A stretch of 64,000 nucleotides of DNA from contig JBAIAC010000621.1 in assembly GCA_037349315.1 (NCBI GenBank), positions 62,001-126,000 of the forward strand. The letters run 5' to 3'. The DNA comes from Chelydra serpentina. Taxonomy: Eukaryota; Chordata; Testudines; Chelydridae. Within the stretch, counting starts at the first letter, position 1, and every line of letters begins with the position of its first letter. The notes below the pieces were generated by a model. It was not told the origin of the DNA. It ran no database searches and saw only the letters and a program-made list of their open reading frames with translations. Shown one piece after another: positions 9,780 to 18,835 of the stretch. The position numbers and the translations under genes were made by a program.

Positions 9780-9850
9780 TGGCAGAGGATGGTTTCGATC
9801 CATCAACCTCGGCTTTATAGGCCAGCAGGTGTCCCCGGCGGCACTCTGCT
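9780..9850 (-). pseudogene. initiator tRNA-Met-like relic
   Basis: The minus strand starts AGCAGAG and ends CCATCCTCTGCCA, and the T arm GGATCGAAACC is intact, as in initiator tRNA-Met. The D arm is scrambled, and the anticodon loop reads CTATAAA (anticodon ATA) in a stem with one mismatch and one G:T. It is a decayed relative of the gene at 8865-8936. Confidence 0.7.
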
Positions 9851-9967
9851 GCCTCTTCACCTGCCGTATCCAGTACCCGGCCTCCAGCATCCGGACCGTG
9901 TGAGCTCTAGCGCTGGCAGGCAGATGCGCTGGCTGGGAGGCAGCAGCCTTAGTCACAGCAGATTCAT

Positions 9968-10041
9968 ATCTCTGTGGCGCAATGGGTCAACCCATTGGGC
10001 TGTTAACCGAGAGGATGGTGGTTCAAGCCCACCCAGGAACG
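9968..10041 (+). tRNA. tRNA-Asn(GTT)
   Basis: TCTCTGTGGCGCAATGGGTC..., the anticodon arm GGGCTGTTAACCGAG (anticodon GTT), the T arm GGTTCAAGCCC and the 3' end CCAGGAACG match vertebrate tRNA-Asn. The first base is A where G is usual, and a few stem pairs are weakened. Confidence 0.78.
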
Positions 10042-10837
10042 GAGACAATTCTGTGCTATTTCCTCGCCCCTGCGGGGCCCTTTTGCTGCCTCAACACCGT
10101 CCCTCTTGGCCTCACTGCTCCCAGCTGGTGGTCCGAAGCGTGCGCTGGATGTGACTCAGAAACCCATCTCCCAGCAGCCATGCCAGGGGCTCGGGCTTAA
10201 TCCTCAAGGCCGAGCGCAAAACCTTCAGCCGGGCACGTTTCGCTCCCTTCCCGCCTCCGCCCAAGCGGCAAGGGAGAATCAGACGAGACTCGCCGGCTCG
10301 AAGACGCCTCCCTCCCACTTCCCGGTGGGCTGCACAAAGCTCTTGGCCTGCTTCATGCCCCGTCAGGGGAGTGCGGCCATGCTGCCCACGCCTGAGTCAC
10401 ATCTGCAGCCTGGCCCGCCCCGGCTGACGGAGCAGAGCCACACGAGTCAATGGCAGGTCTAGTCGGGGCCCCATAACCTGACCTCCCGGCACTCCGGTTC
10501 TGGGGTGGCTGGGGCCACGCAGCCCACTCTGGTGCTGGGAGGGGGCTGGGGCACTAGGCTGGGGCGGGAGCTGGGCTGATGTATTCTGGACACTTAACTG
10601 CATAGCGACCTCTCTCTGGGGGTGAAAAATCCACCCTCCTAACCAATGTAGTTCAGCTGAGCGGAGCCCTGGCGTAGATAGCGCTAGATGGGTGGAAGAA
10701 TCTTCTGTCAACCTGACTACTCCAGTGATGGGAAACACCTCCCCTCGCTGCAGTGACTGTCTGCTGCAAAGTGCTACAGCAGGTGTGAGTGTAGAGAGCC
10801 TAAGGGCAGGTGCACACCACGGGGCTAAAGAGAACAG
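10042..10837. other. no gene seen
   Basis: GC-rich sequence with several overlapping low-complexity frames. None shows a domain or a splice-supported structure. Confidence 0.4.
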
Positions 10838-10960
10838 ACTCTTTCCCCTGGAGCAGCAGCGGCACCCGGTGGCCAGTCGGGGTAATGCACAGACTCTTTC
10901 CCCTGGAGCAGCAGCGGCACCCGGTGGCCAGTCGGGGTATGGCACAAAGAGTGTTTCTCA
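10838..10960. repeat. two-copy 55-bp repeat related to the 42.8-kb minisatellite
   Basis: The motif CCGGTGGCCAGTCGGGGTA occurs at 10866 and 10921, exactly 55 bp apart, within nearly identical units that also contain CTTTCCCCTGGAGCAGCAG. The core (caccGGGTGGCCA...GGGGTAATGCACA) matches the 55-57-bp units at 42842-43366. Confidence 0.85.
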
Positions 10961-11469
10961 AGGAGGAGAAGTGACAAGCTGTGGCCAGCAGAGGCAGTGC
11001 CAGCCTCTTCCCAGTGGTGGGGGGCTGATGTGGAGTAGACAGAAGATTGGGGGAGCTGTGCCCCCCTCACCATGAATCCCTGCTGCTCTCTGTGGCCCCA
11101 CCCCCTGCACCGTCTCAGTGAAATGTAAGCCCCGCCTCCTCCCCTGCAAGGCTCCGCCCGCTGCCCAAGTCAGAGGCCAGTGCTGTGCCCAATTGCAATT
11201 CGAGTTGTGGACGGGTGAATTCTGGGAGACAGCTGAGCTATTAAGGCACGAGGGTGACCAGTTACGACATGTTCCAAATATGTTTTACTTTGGGTCGGAG
11301 CGGGGTTATGTCTGGGACAGCCTAAGGCCTGCTTCAGCTGCTGCTCATCCGAGCACTTCAGTTCCGGGTGCTCTAGCCGGCGCTGTCTGCGGTGGGAGTC
11401 CCCGGAGCACAGGACGGAGGACAGCCAGCAGGGGATCATTGCAATGTGTGTGGGAGGCAGGGACACGTG
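10961..11469. other. no gene seen
   Basis: Includes a further degenerate echo of the 55-bp repeat (CTGTGGCCAGCAGAGGCAG at about 10979). It abuts the left LTR of the next element. No gene. Confidence 0.4.
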
Positions 11470-12537
11470 TGTGACGTTATTGACAATAACTGGGACCATA
11501 TAGAGCATGGTTGCGACAAAGGTCCTGTAGTGGCACCAAATCTTGTATAAAGGGGGTCAAATGAGGTGTCTAAGACTGGGTTATGCTTGGCTGGTTATGA
11601 TTATGCCATTTATATGCATGTATCAGTTTTGTAGTGGAAGTTATGAATATTGGCTTTATAGTGTCTGTCTGTATTGCAAACTGGGGCTGTGTCTCTGGGA
11701 CCACAGACAAGCTGCCAGCTCTGCCAGGCCTGCTGGATGCCCCATTAAGAGCCATCAGCGATACAATGGACCCATTGAGAGAAGGCAAACACGCCTGTGA
11801 CTCATCAAATTATGCAGAGACTTGCCCATGGGACTCCAGACTCCATTTTGCTGTGATTTTCCACAGTAAGGACAAAGGTGTCCTTATACCTGGAAGAAAC
11901 TATAAAAGGCAGCTACCTCATCTCCATTTGGTCTTCATTTCCTGCTTCTTACCTCTGGAGGAACCTTTCTACACATGGAAGCTCTGAACAAAGGACTGAA
12001 GGACCCATCCCAGCTGGGGATGTAATCCAGAGACTTGATTTGAACCTGCAGTATTCCATCTCTGCAAGCCTGAACCAAGAACTTTGCCATTACTGTATGT
12101 AATTGATTCCTTTTAACCAATTCTAGCTCTCATCTAGACCGTTTTCCTTTTATGAATAAACCTTTAGATTCTAAAGGATTGGCAACAGTGTGATTTGTGG
12201 GTAAGATCTAAGTTGTATATTGACCTGGCTCTGAGGTTCGGTCCGCTGGGATCGGGAGAACCTGTTTTCTTTTACTGGGGCATTGGTTTTCATGACCATT
12301 TGTCCCCATAACGAGTGGCTCTGGTGGTGAGACTGGGAAACTGGAGTGTCTTAGGGGATTGCTTGGGATGACTTGTGGTTAGCCAGTGGGGTAAAACCAA
12401 AGTCTCCTCTCTCTGGCTGGTTTGGTTTGCCTTAGAGGTGGAAAAACCCCAGCCTTGGGCTGTAGTTGCCCTGCTTGAAGCAATTTGTCCTGAACTGGCA
12501 CTCTCAGTTAGGTCCCGCCAGAACCAGCATCGTTACA
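11470..12537 (+). repeat. left LTR
   Basis: It begins TGTGACGTTATTGAC and ends CATCGTTACA, 1068 bp. A TATA box (TATAAAAGGC) is at 11901 and a polyadenylation signal AATAAA at 12155, the spacing expected of U3-R-U5. Confidence 0.92.
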
Positions 12538-12538
12538 G

Positions 12539-12560
12539 TGGCGTAGTCGTGCAAGGATCC
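12539..12560 (+). promoter_or_regulatory. primer-binding site, tRNA-Ser-like
   Basis: TGGCGTAGTCG starts one base after the LTR and matches the complement of the vertebrate tRNA-Ser 3' end including CCA. The following bases agree only with small indels. Confidence 0.75.
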
Positions 12561-12654
12561 ACAGAACCAGGTCAATTAAGCTTTGGGTCAGAACCCCACG
12601 CTATCCAAATTTGATTTTTGGTATTGAGAGTAGGTTGGTTAAAGATCAGTGACC

Positions 12655-13338
12655 ATGAGCCAGAAAGCATCAGCAAAAGCAACGAAACTGTAAGCCCTGA
12701 GAGACCGCCTGCAGTTTGAACATGAACAAAAACTGGCAGAAATTCGTATGAAAGAGAAGCAAGCGTTGGCCCAGCTGAAGAGAGAAGCTGTAGAGAGGGA
12801 GAAAGCAGCTCAAAAGAGGCGTCTGGAGCTGATGGCTGCTGAAAAGAGAGCTCGAGAGAGGCAACAAGAAACTGCAAGACTTCAGCTCCAAGTCAAAAAA
12901 GCAATGGAAGAACGGCAGAAACTGTATCCTCTTGAATGTCCAGTTTATAACTATGTTGATATGTTTTACTCTGAGCAGTTTTCTGTGTTTAACCAGTTTT
13001 GCTATGGCCAGGGAGAGGGGGATTCTAACCTGGGGGGAAATAGCTGTTTGTCTGGGAATGAAGTTTCTCAATGTCTATCCAATGTCTCAGAACTCATTGG
13101 TCAGGAAACTGTTTCTCAGGAGCAGAATAAAGTGGATGGTCTGGTGAAAACCCTAACTGAGGAAGGAAAGGGTAAAATAGTGTTGGCTAGTACAGCTTGT
13201 AAAAGTGAACCTGAAAAGGGTAACTATGATTTGCTGGAAATAGCTCAGTGGAGTGAGAAGAGCAGCAGTTTGTCTGTTGGGAGTGGCAATGTGCCTGGTG
13301 GGAAAGTTGGGATGAGCCTAGACAGCCTTGTGAGCTGA
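12655..13338 (+). CDS. ORF1, coiled-coil gag-position protein, interrupted
   Basis: The first ATG after the primer site is at 12655 (MSQKASAKATKL), and an in-frame TAA follows at 12691-12693. The same frame is then open to the TGA at 13336-13338, with the next ATG at 12748. Residues from about 20 to 85 are Lys/Glu/Arg/Gln-rich heptads (KRRLELMAAEKRARERQQE), a strong coiled coil. A hydrophobic patch YPLECPVYNYVDMFYSEQF and then a polar Ser/Glu tail follow. By position it is the gag-equivalent, but no capsid or zinc-knuckle motif is visible. The stop TGA overlaps the ATG of ORF2 (TGATG), so the two could be coupled, or could be one ancestral frame split by an indel. Confidence 0.55.
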
Positions 13339-15794
13339 TGGTTTTATCTAGGCAGCAGTGTGGGAAGGCGAGGATAGTGGAAGATGAGTGTCCCTATACC
13401 TTACCTGTTTCCTGTGTGGAGCAATGTGACAGTGAAGAAAATGTGTCTGTGTCTGTCAGGGGTATTGACTTGCCTATGGAGGAAGCTACCTCAGTCTCCA
13501 AGCAGTTGTCTGTGAACAGCCCTGTGTGCTGGGACAAGGGAAATGGGATCCCAAGCTGTGTGTCTGGAAAAGGAGAAGGTGTCTCCAGCTCTTCTTTGTC
13601 TGTGGAGCAGACAGAAGGCGCCTCTCAGCCTGTGATGGTTCAGAATAGTGCAGTTGTCTCAGAGTTGGTTCTAAATTCAACTAAAGCCCAGGAAGGGAAG
13701 GGTCCCAAGTTTGTGTCTGCTAGGGAGAAGGGCACTGGAGTTAGTGTCTATGCAGAATCCCAGAGACCAGACAATTCTGGTGCTTGTAGTTTGCCTGTTG
13801 CTAATGTGTGGCTGGGAAAGGGTGTAGCGACTCTGTCTAATCAGGGTGATACCCTAGCCAGGGCACAAGGAGAGCAGAAAGGTGACTTGGTTGTGTTACC
13901 TACTGACCGTTTGACAACTGGTAGCAAGAAGGAAAAGATTCCTAAACTTGTGTGTGGCAAAAGGAAGGAGAATGCTTCTATCATTTTATCCAACAAGTCT
14001 AGGAGTTTGCCTGAAAGGGGATTGTGTAGGAATCTGCCTGATGAGCCAGAGGTGATCATGGATGTGAGTAAGATCCAGAAGGAGTCTGTTGTTGCTCAGG
14101 AAAATGTTCCTTTAGAGCAAGCCCTAGGTGAAGTGGGTAAGGGCAGAATTTCTGTGAGGGGTGAATTGTTGCTTAGAAAAGTTTCTAGGGACAGGAATCC
14201 TCATGGTAATCTGTGCAAGCAGTTTGCTGTAGCTGAAGGGTGTGAAAGTGATTTGATCAAGGAAGTTTCAGTTCCTAACAGCCAGAAATTTTCTGTTGTG
14301 AATGGATCCACTGACTTTCCTTTTGAAAGATCCAGTGTGGAGAGCTTTGAAAAGGTCTCAGATGGAGGGAAAGCTGTTACAGTTGATCAGTCCTATGACC
14401 AAGTGGCTGAGTTTGGCCAGCTTGTTGGGGAGACAAGGTTGTTGAGAGAGGAATGTCTCCATGCTGATTCTATAGGTGAACAGTCCGTGTCTCAGGTTCA
14501 GAGGGAAGACTGGGTAGCTGAGTCTGCAGAGCAGGACAGCTGTGTAGTTAATCTCTCGAGAATGCAGGGGATGGCAGGTGTACTCTCATCCCTAGACACT
14601 TTGGATGGAACTTGTAGTCTCTCCGTGAACTTGACTCCTGATTCCATGTGGAAGCACAGGATGGTAAGGGAAGAACAACAGAACTTTAAGGCTAGCTTGT
14701 TAGAGAAAATGGATGGTTTCTCTTTAAGACAGAGTCCAGCCTTGGAATGGGTAGCAGTCAAGGAGCTAAAAAGTGGTGAACGGGCTCCTGTCTGTGTTGA
14801 TGCAAATTACCTGACTGACTGGGGGAAGAAAGACTTGCTAATAGCTGTTAGCACAGGGAGCACTCCCACTCAGCCAGGGAATTCTGTTAAGCGAGAGAGA
14901 TCAGGGTTTGATCCTTCAGGCCAGGAAGAGAAGAGAGACCTAAAGTTTGCAAAGGGAAGCCACAGACTAACCCTAAAAGGCCCAAACCTCAAGGGTATTG
15001 AGCCAAAGGTGTGGCATGACAAAAATGATTGGAAATGGACACTTGCAATGAATTTGTTGTTGTTGCTCATGGTAATTTGTGTAACTATTGGGTTGTTGTT
15101 ACCAGAACTTGAAAGGATGTACAATGTGCCTGATCTTTTGGAAAATCCCTTGAACATGTTAAAAGGACTACATGAGAACACACTGTATGTTAAAAGGCCT
15201 TGTTATACTGATGTTGCACAGTTAATGCCTGAAAAGAGTATTGGAACTTTTCACAAGGGAAAAGACATTCCAGACCTAATGTGCTGTATGAAAAGGGAAA
15301 CTGAGGCACGCTACCACATTGCTTTTACGGCTAAATGCCAAGATTTCTGTACTATGGACAACAGTAATATCTACATTGACTTGATGTTGATTGGGTTTCA
15401 GACATTGGCCAGAGCTTGTATGAATGACGTAGCGATGTTCTTTAGCTCTTGGCAATATCACATGAGACACACAGGGACCATGCTGCTAAAGCAGATCCAA
15501 TCCACCATTGTTCTAACCAAGTTTTACCTTGAGTTGGTAAGGAGAGTCAATCATGTTAGGGAACATGACTTTGATAAACCATTTCTGTTGCACACTGGTA
15601 CGGCTTCTAACCCAATAATAGCTGTAGTAAGACAGACCCATGGATGGGGAGCTCTTGGGCTGCAGTCAGTGATGCTTGGGTCATCCCTTCCTGCATCAAT
15701 TTTGCGTTGGGGGTGTGACGTTATTGACAATAACTGGGACCATATAGATCATTGTTACAACCAAGGTCCTGTAGTGGCCCCAAATCTTGTATAA
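13338..15794 (+). CDS. ORF2, 818-residue membrane protein of unknown function
   Basis: An unbroken 818-codon frame. Residues 1 to about 560 are polar and Ser/Glu/Lys/Val-rich with no recognisable domain. One strongly hydrophobic segment (TLAMNLLLLLMVICVTIGLL, residues about 570-592) follows a charged basic stretch (WHDKNDWKW), consistent with a single membrane span. The ~225 residues after it are compositionally different and contain paired cysteines (RPCYTD, DLMCCMKRE, AKCQDFCTM). The frame ends about 27 codons inside the right LTR. The position suggests an envelope-like or accessory protein, but the span is followed by a long C-terminal domain, unlike an ordinary Env. I do not recognise a family. 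Staying open this long beside a broken ORF1 is unusual. Confidence 0.6.
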   Translation: MVLSRQQCGKARIVEDECPYTLPVSCVEQCDSEENVSVSVRGIDLPMEEATSVSKQLSVNSPVCWDKGNGIPSCVSGKGEGVSSSSLSVEQTEGASQPVMVQNSAVVSELVLNSTKAQEGKGPKFVSAREKGTGVSVYAESQRPDNSGACSLPVANVWLGKGVATLSNQGDTLARAQGEQKGDLVVLPTDRLTTGSKKEKIPKLVCGKRKENASIILSNKSRSLPERGLCRNLPDEPEVIMDVSKIQKESVVAQENVPLEQALGEVGKGRISVRGELLLRKVSRDRNPHGNLCKQFAVAEGCESDLIKEVSVPNSQKFSVVNGSTDFPFERSSVESFEKVSDGGKAVTVDQSYDQVAEFGQLVGETRLLREECLHADSIGEQSVSQVQREDWVAESAEQDSCVVNLSRMQGMAGVLSSLDTLDGTCSLSVNLTPDSMWKHRMVREEQQNFKASLLEKMDGFSLRQSPALEWVAVKELKSGERAPVCVDANYLTDWGKKDLLIAVSTGSTPTQPGNSVKRERSGFDPSGQEEKRDLKFAKGSHRLTLKGPNLKGIEPKVWHDKNDWKWTLAMNLLLLLMVICVTIGLLLPELERMYNVPDLLENPLNMLKGLHENTLYVKRPCYTDVAQLMPEKSIGTFHKGKDIPDLMCCMKRETEARYHIAFTAKCQDFCTMDNSNIYIDLMLIGFQTLARACMNDVAMFFSSWQYHMRHTGTMLLKQIQSTIVLTKFYLELVRRVNHVREHDFDKPFLLHTGTASNPIIAVVRQTHGWGALGLQSVMLGSSLPASILRWGCDVIDNNWDHIDHCYNQGPVVAPNLV

Positions 15795-16812
15795 AGGGGG
15801 TCAAATGAGGTGTCTAAGACCGGGTTATGCTTGGCTGGTTATGATTATGCCGTTTATATGCATGTATCAGTGTTGTAGTTGAAGTTATGAATATTGGCTT
15901 TATACTGTCTGTAGTTGAATGGCTTTATACTGTATGTCTGTATTTCAAACTGGGGCTGGGCTTCTGGGACCCAGGACAAGCTATCAGCTCTGCCAGGCAT
16001 GCTGATGGCCCATTAAGGACCATCGACTATACAATTAGCCCATTGAGAGGAGGCAAACACACCTTAAGATTCAGTAAGGTATGCAGAGACTTGCCCATGT
16101 GACTCCAGACTCCATTTTGCTGTGACTTTCCACAGTAAGGAAAGAGGTGTCTTTACACCTGGAAGAAACTATAAAAGGCAGCTGCCTCATCTCCATTTGG
16201 TCTTCATTTCCTGCTTCTTACCTCTGCAGAAACCTTTCTACAAATGGAAGCTCTGAACAAAGGACTGAAGGACCCATCCCAGCTGGGGATGTACTCCAGA
16301 GACTTGATTTGAACCTGCAGTATTCCATCTCTGCAAGCCTGACCCAAGAACTTTGCCATTACTGTATGTAATTGATTCCTTTTAACCAATTCTAGCTCTC
16401 ACCTATACCTTTTTCCTTTTATGAATAAACCTTTAGATTTTAGATTCTAAAGGATTGGCAACAGCGTGATTTGTGGGTAAGATTTAAGTTGTATATTGAC
16501 CTGGCTCTGAGGTTCGCTCCGCTGGGATCGGGAGAACCTATTTTCTTTTACTGGGGCATTGGTTTTCATGACCATTTGTCCCCATAACGAGTGGCACTGG
16601 TGGTGAGACTGGGAAACTGGAGTGTCTAAGGGAATTGCTTGTGTGACTTGTGGTTAGCCAGTGGGGTAAAGCCAAAGTCTCCTCTGTCTGGCTGGTTTGG
16701 TTTGCCTTAGAGGTGGAAAAACCCCAGCCCTGGGCTGTAGTTGCCCTGTTTGAAGCAATTTGTCCTGAACTGGCACTCTCAGTTGGGTCTTGCCAGAACC
16801 AGCGTCGTTACA
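15714..16812 (+). repeat. right LTR
   Basis: It begins TGTGACGTTATTGAC after a short G run and ends CGTCGTTACA, 1099 bp. TATAAAA is at 16170 and AATAAA at 16424. It differs from the left LTR by scattered substitutions and a small internal duplication around 15900-15925. Confidence 0.92.
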
Positions 16813-17660
16813 CGGCCTCCGCCCCTTTCACATTCCACAGCAAGGAGCAGCATCGAGGGTTAGGGATGAGCCATAGGGCACTAGGTGGGTGGCAGAGGCT
16901 TCAGGAGTAAACCCAGCACCCAAAGCAGTGGGGGGAGATAAGGCGTTTTCTCTTTACTTAGACACATGCTATAGCTCAGAGATCGCTTTTAAATGTCTCC
17001 CCCCCCCCCAACCTGGGAAAGGGGCAGGATTCTCAGGTTCTTGGTTGATTTGAATGAGGATCACAGGACCCTAGAACCATTCACTGCCCTTTCCTAGAGA
17101 CACCTGTGATACACACAACGGGGCTGAGATAAATGCTTACTGGAGTCAAGAATTGCTCCCCTGGAATAGCAGCAGTATTGGGCAGCTGGAAATCTCACAA
17201 AAGCAGCTGAAGCATTGGTGGGTCAGTAATCGAAGTCCTAGGTACTGCATGGGAGGTTTAGGTTTCTTTTCTGAACACTAGCAGTGAGAGTTTTATTGCC
17301 TCAAAATTTCAGTCGAAAAATTCAGACCCCAGCTGTGTGTGGTGGGAGATGGATAGCGGTTTCTTTGGTTTGGATTTAGTTTGTTTTCTCATTCTCATTT
17401 TAAAAGCCCTTGATCATTTTGATGGGAAAAAATTGTTTGTACAAGACCAAGAAAAAGTAAGAAAAGTTAAAAATCTGCTTTGGAGTGAGGGGGTCTCTGT
17501 GTGCCAGGGCAGGGGTGGAGATTGTCATGGGGAGGGGTTAAGGGATAAATTAGAGGCTTTTGCTGGAACACAGCGGGTTGTTTTGCAGTTTAATTTTTCC
17601 AAAGGGAAACCTCCCCACTTGCCCTGTGCTGCTGCCCAGCTCAGACCCCACTGACACCCC
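16813..17660. other. no gene seen
   Basis: Contains a C run near 17000 and an AT-rich stretch near 17390-17460. No recognisable repeat, RNA or coding domain. Confidence 0.4.
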
Positions 17661-18824
17661 TGTGATGAAGTGGGAGTTTTCTGAACGTTTTGTCGGCATA
17701 TTGTGTAAACCTCAGTTTCCCCTATTTGTTTCACGATTATCTAGGTCAGAGGTCCAAAATGTGAGGTGCACCCTGCCAGGGGGAATCGAGTAACATTCAG
17801 GGGGATGCAACTGGGGTCCTGGCCGGCCCCCACGGGGGGAAAGGATGTAGTGCCACCCAGCTTCTCTCCTGGCCCCAGCTGCTGACCTTGGCTGCCGCCA
17901 CCACTCCCAGGGATCCACTTCCAGCCCCACACCTGGACTCCGCTCCTGGTCTCAGTCCCCACCCCCAGCTGTGCCCCTGCCTCAGCTCCCTTATGCCAGT
18001 CGATGTCCCTTCACCTGTAGCTGCAGCCCCACTCCTGCCCGCAGCTGGGGTGGGAGGGGGAGCATGGACAGGGGTATGGGGGGGGGCGTAACTCTCAAAA
18101 GTTTTGGGACCATTGATCTATGTGGTGGAACAAGGGTGTTTAATCTTTGCAGAGACGCCTAAAGGGCAGGTGTGACTGTACAGAGCTGCCTGGGCCCAGA
18201 CAACGGCCAGAAATTCTGTATCCTGTGACCTATGGCCGGGCTGTACCTGCTGCAAGAAGCCAGCTGGCTGGGATGAGCTGGAGAACAAAGGACGAGGTGG
18301 AGGCCAGGTGAGCAGGTTGCCTGGGGAACAGAACGAAGGACAGAAGAGGGGCAAAAGGGCATGACTGAGGTTGGGCTGTTGGAAGCAAGGAGTCTGCTGG
18401 TGTTGGGACTGGAGGGGCGAGCTCAGGCTCTGAGTTCTGGGTCTCCCCAAGATGGGCGTTGCTGAATCTTCCTGCTTCCTGGGCTAACAAAGAACCTTCC
18501 CAAGCTGTATCCCAGACCACTAATAAACCCTTCTGGTTTACAATGCTGGCTGAGAGTCCCTGGTGATTGTGGAAGTTGGGGGTGCATGATGCCCCTTTGG
18601 GGGGTGTAAGGCTTTCCCAGGTGTCCGATTCAGATGGACTCACTGTGGGAAGCTCTTGGTGTGGAACAGGGGCGCTGAAAGGTCCAAGGTCAGTCCCAGG
18701 AGGTGATGAGGCCAAGAAGGCTTCTCCCGGTGAGAGGGTGCCCTGAGGGGTGTCACACTGACGAGGGTCCTACCTGGGTTTCATTCAGAGCTGTTCCAGA
18801 GCACTGAGCCTGTGTGCCGTGACA
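17661..18824 (+). repeat. solo LTR interrupted by a hAT MITE
   Basis: It starts TGTGATGAAGTGGG and ends TGTGTGCCGTGACA. A polyadenylation signal is in CTAATAAACCCTTCTGG near 18523, followed by GCTGGCTGAGAGTC. The landmark order equals that of the LTR at 4395-5073. The flanks ACCCC (left) and GCCCC (right) could be a 5-bp target duplication with one change. The MITE at 17747-18115 sits inside. Confidence 0.75.
17747..18115. mobile_element. hAT-type MITE nested in an LTR
   Basis: The ends CAGAGGTCCAAAATGTG and GTTTTGGGACCATTG form an imperfect terminal inverted repeat. The flanks ATCTAGGT and ATCTATGT match at 7 of 8 bases, an 8-bp hAT-length duplication. There is no transposase frame. Confidence 0.7.
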
Positions 18825-18835
18825 GCCCCCCAGCA

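Larger units (their letters stand above)
11470..16812 (+). mobile_element. LTR retroelement with two ORFs and no pol
   Basis: Two long terminal repeats (11470-12537 and 15714-16812) with TG...CA ends flank a tRNA-Ser-like primer site, a coiled-coil ORF and a long open frame. No protease, reverse transcriptase, RNase H or integrase motif is recognisable in the 3.2-kb interior, so the element should depend on another element for mobility (inference). By eye, the first ~195 aligned LTR bases differ at about ten positions, so it is not brand new. No unambiguous target duplication is present: the flanks are ACGTG on the left and CGGCC on the right. Confidence 0.85.

Noticed and set aside
13338..15794. 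Assigning ORF2 as a retroviral envelope
   Set aside because: No signal peptide, furin-like site or fusion-peptide region is evident, and the only span is in the middle of the protein.
11465..16817. CACG as a target duplication for the two-LTR element
   Set aside because: It would require moving both LTR ends into sequence that differs between the LTRs; the TG...CA ends and primer-site position argue against it.
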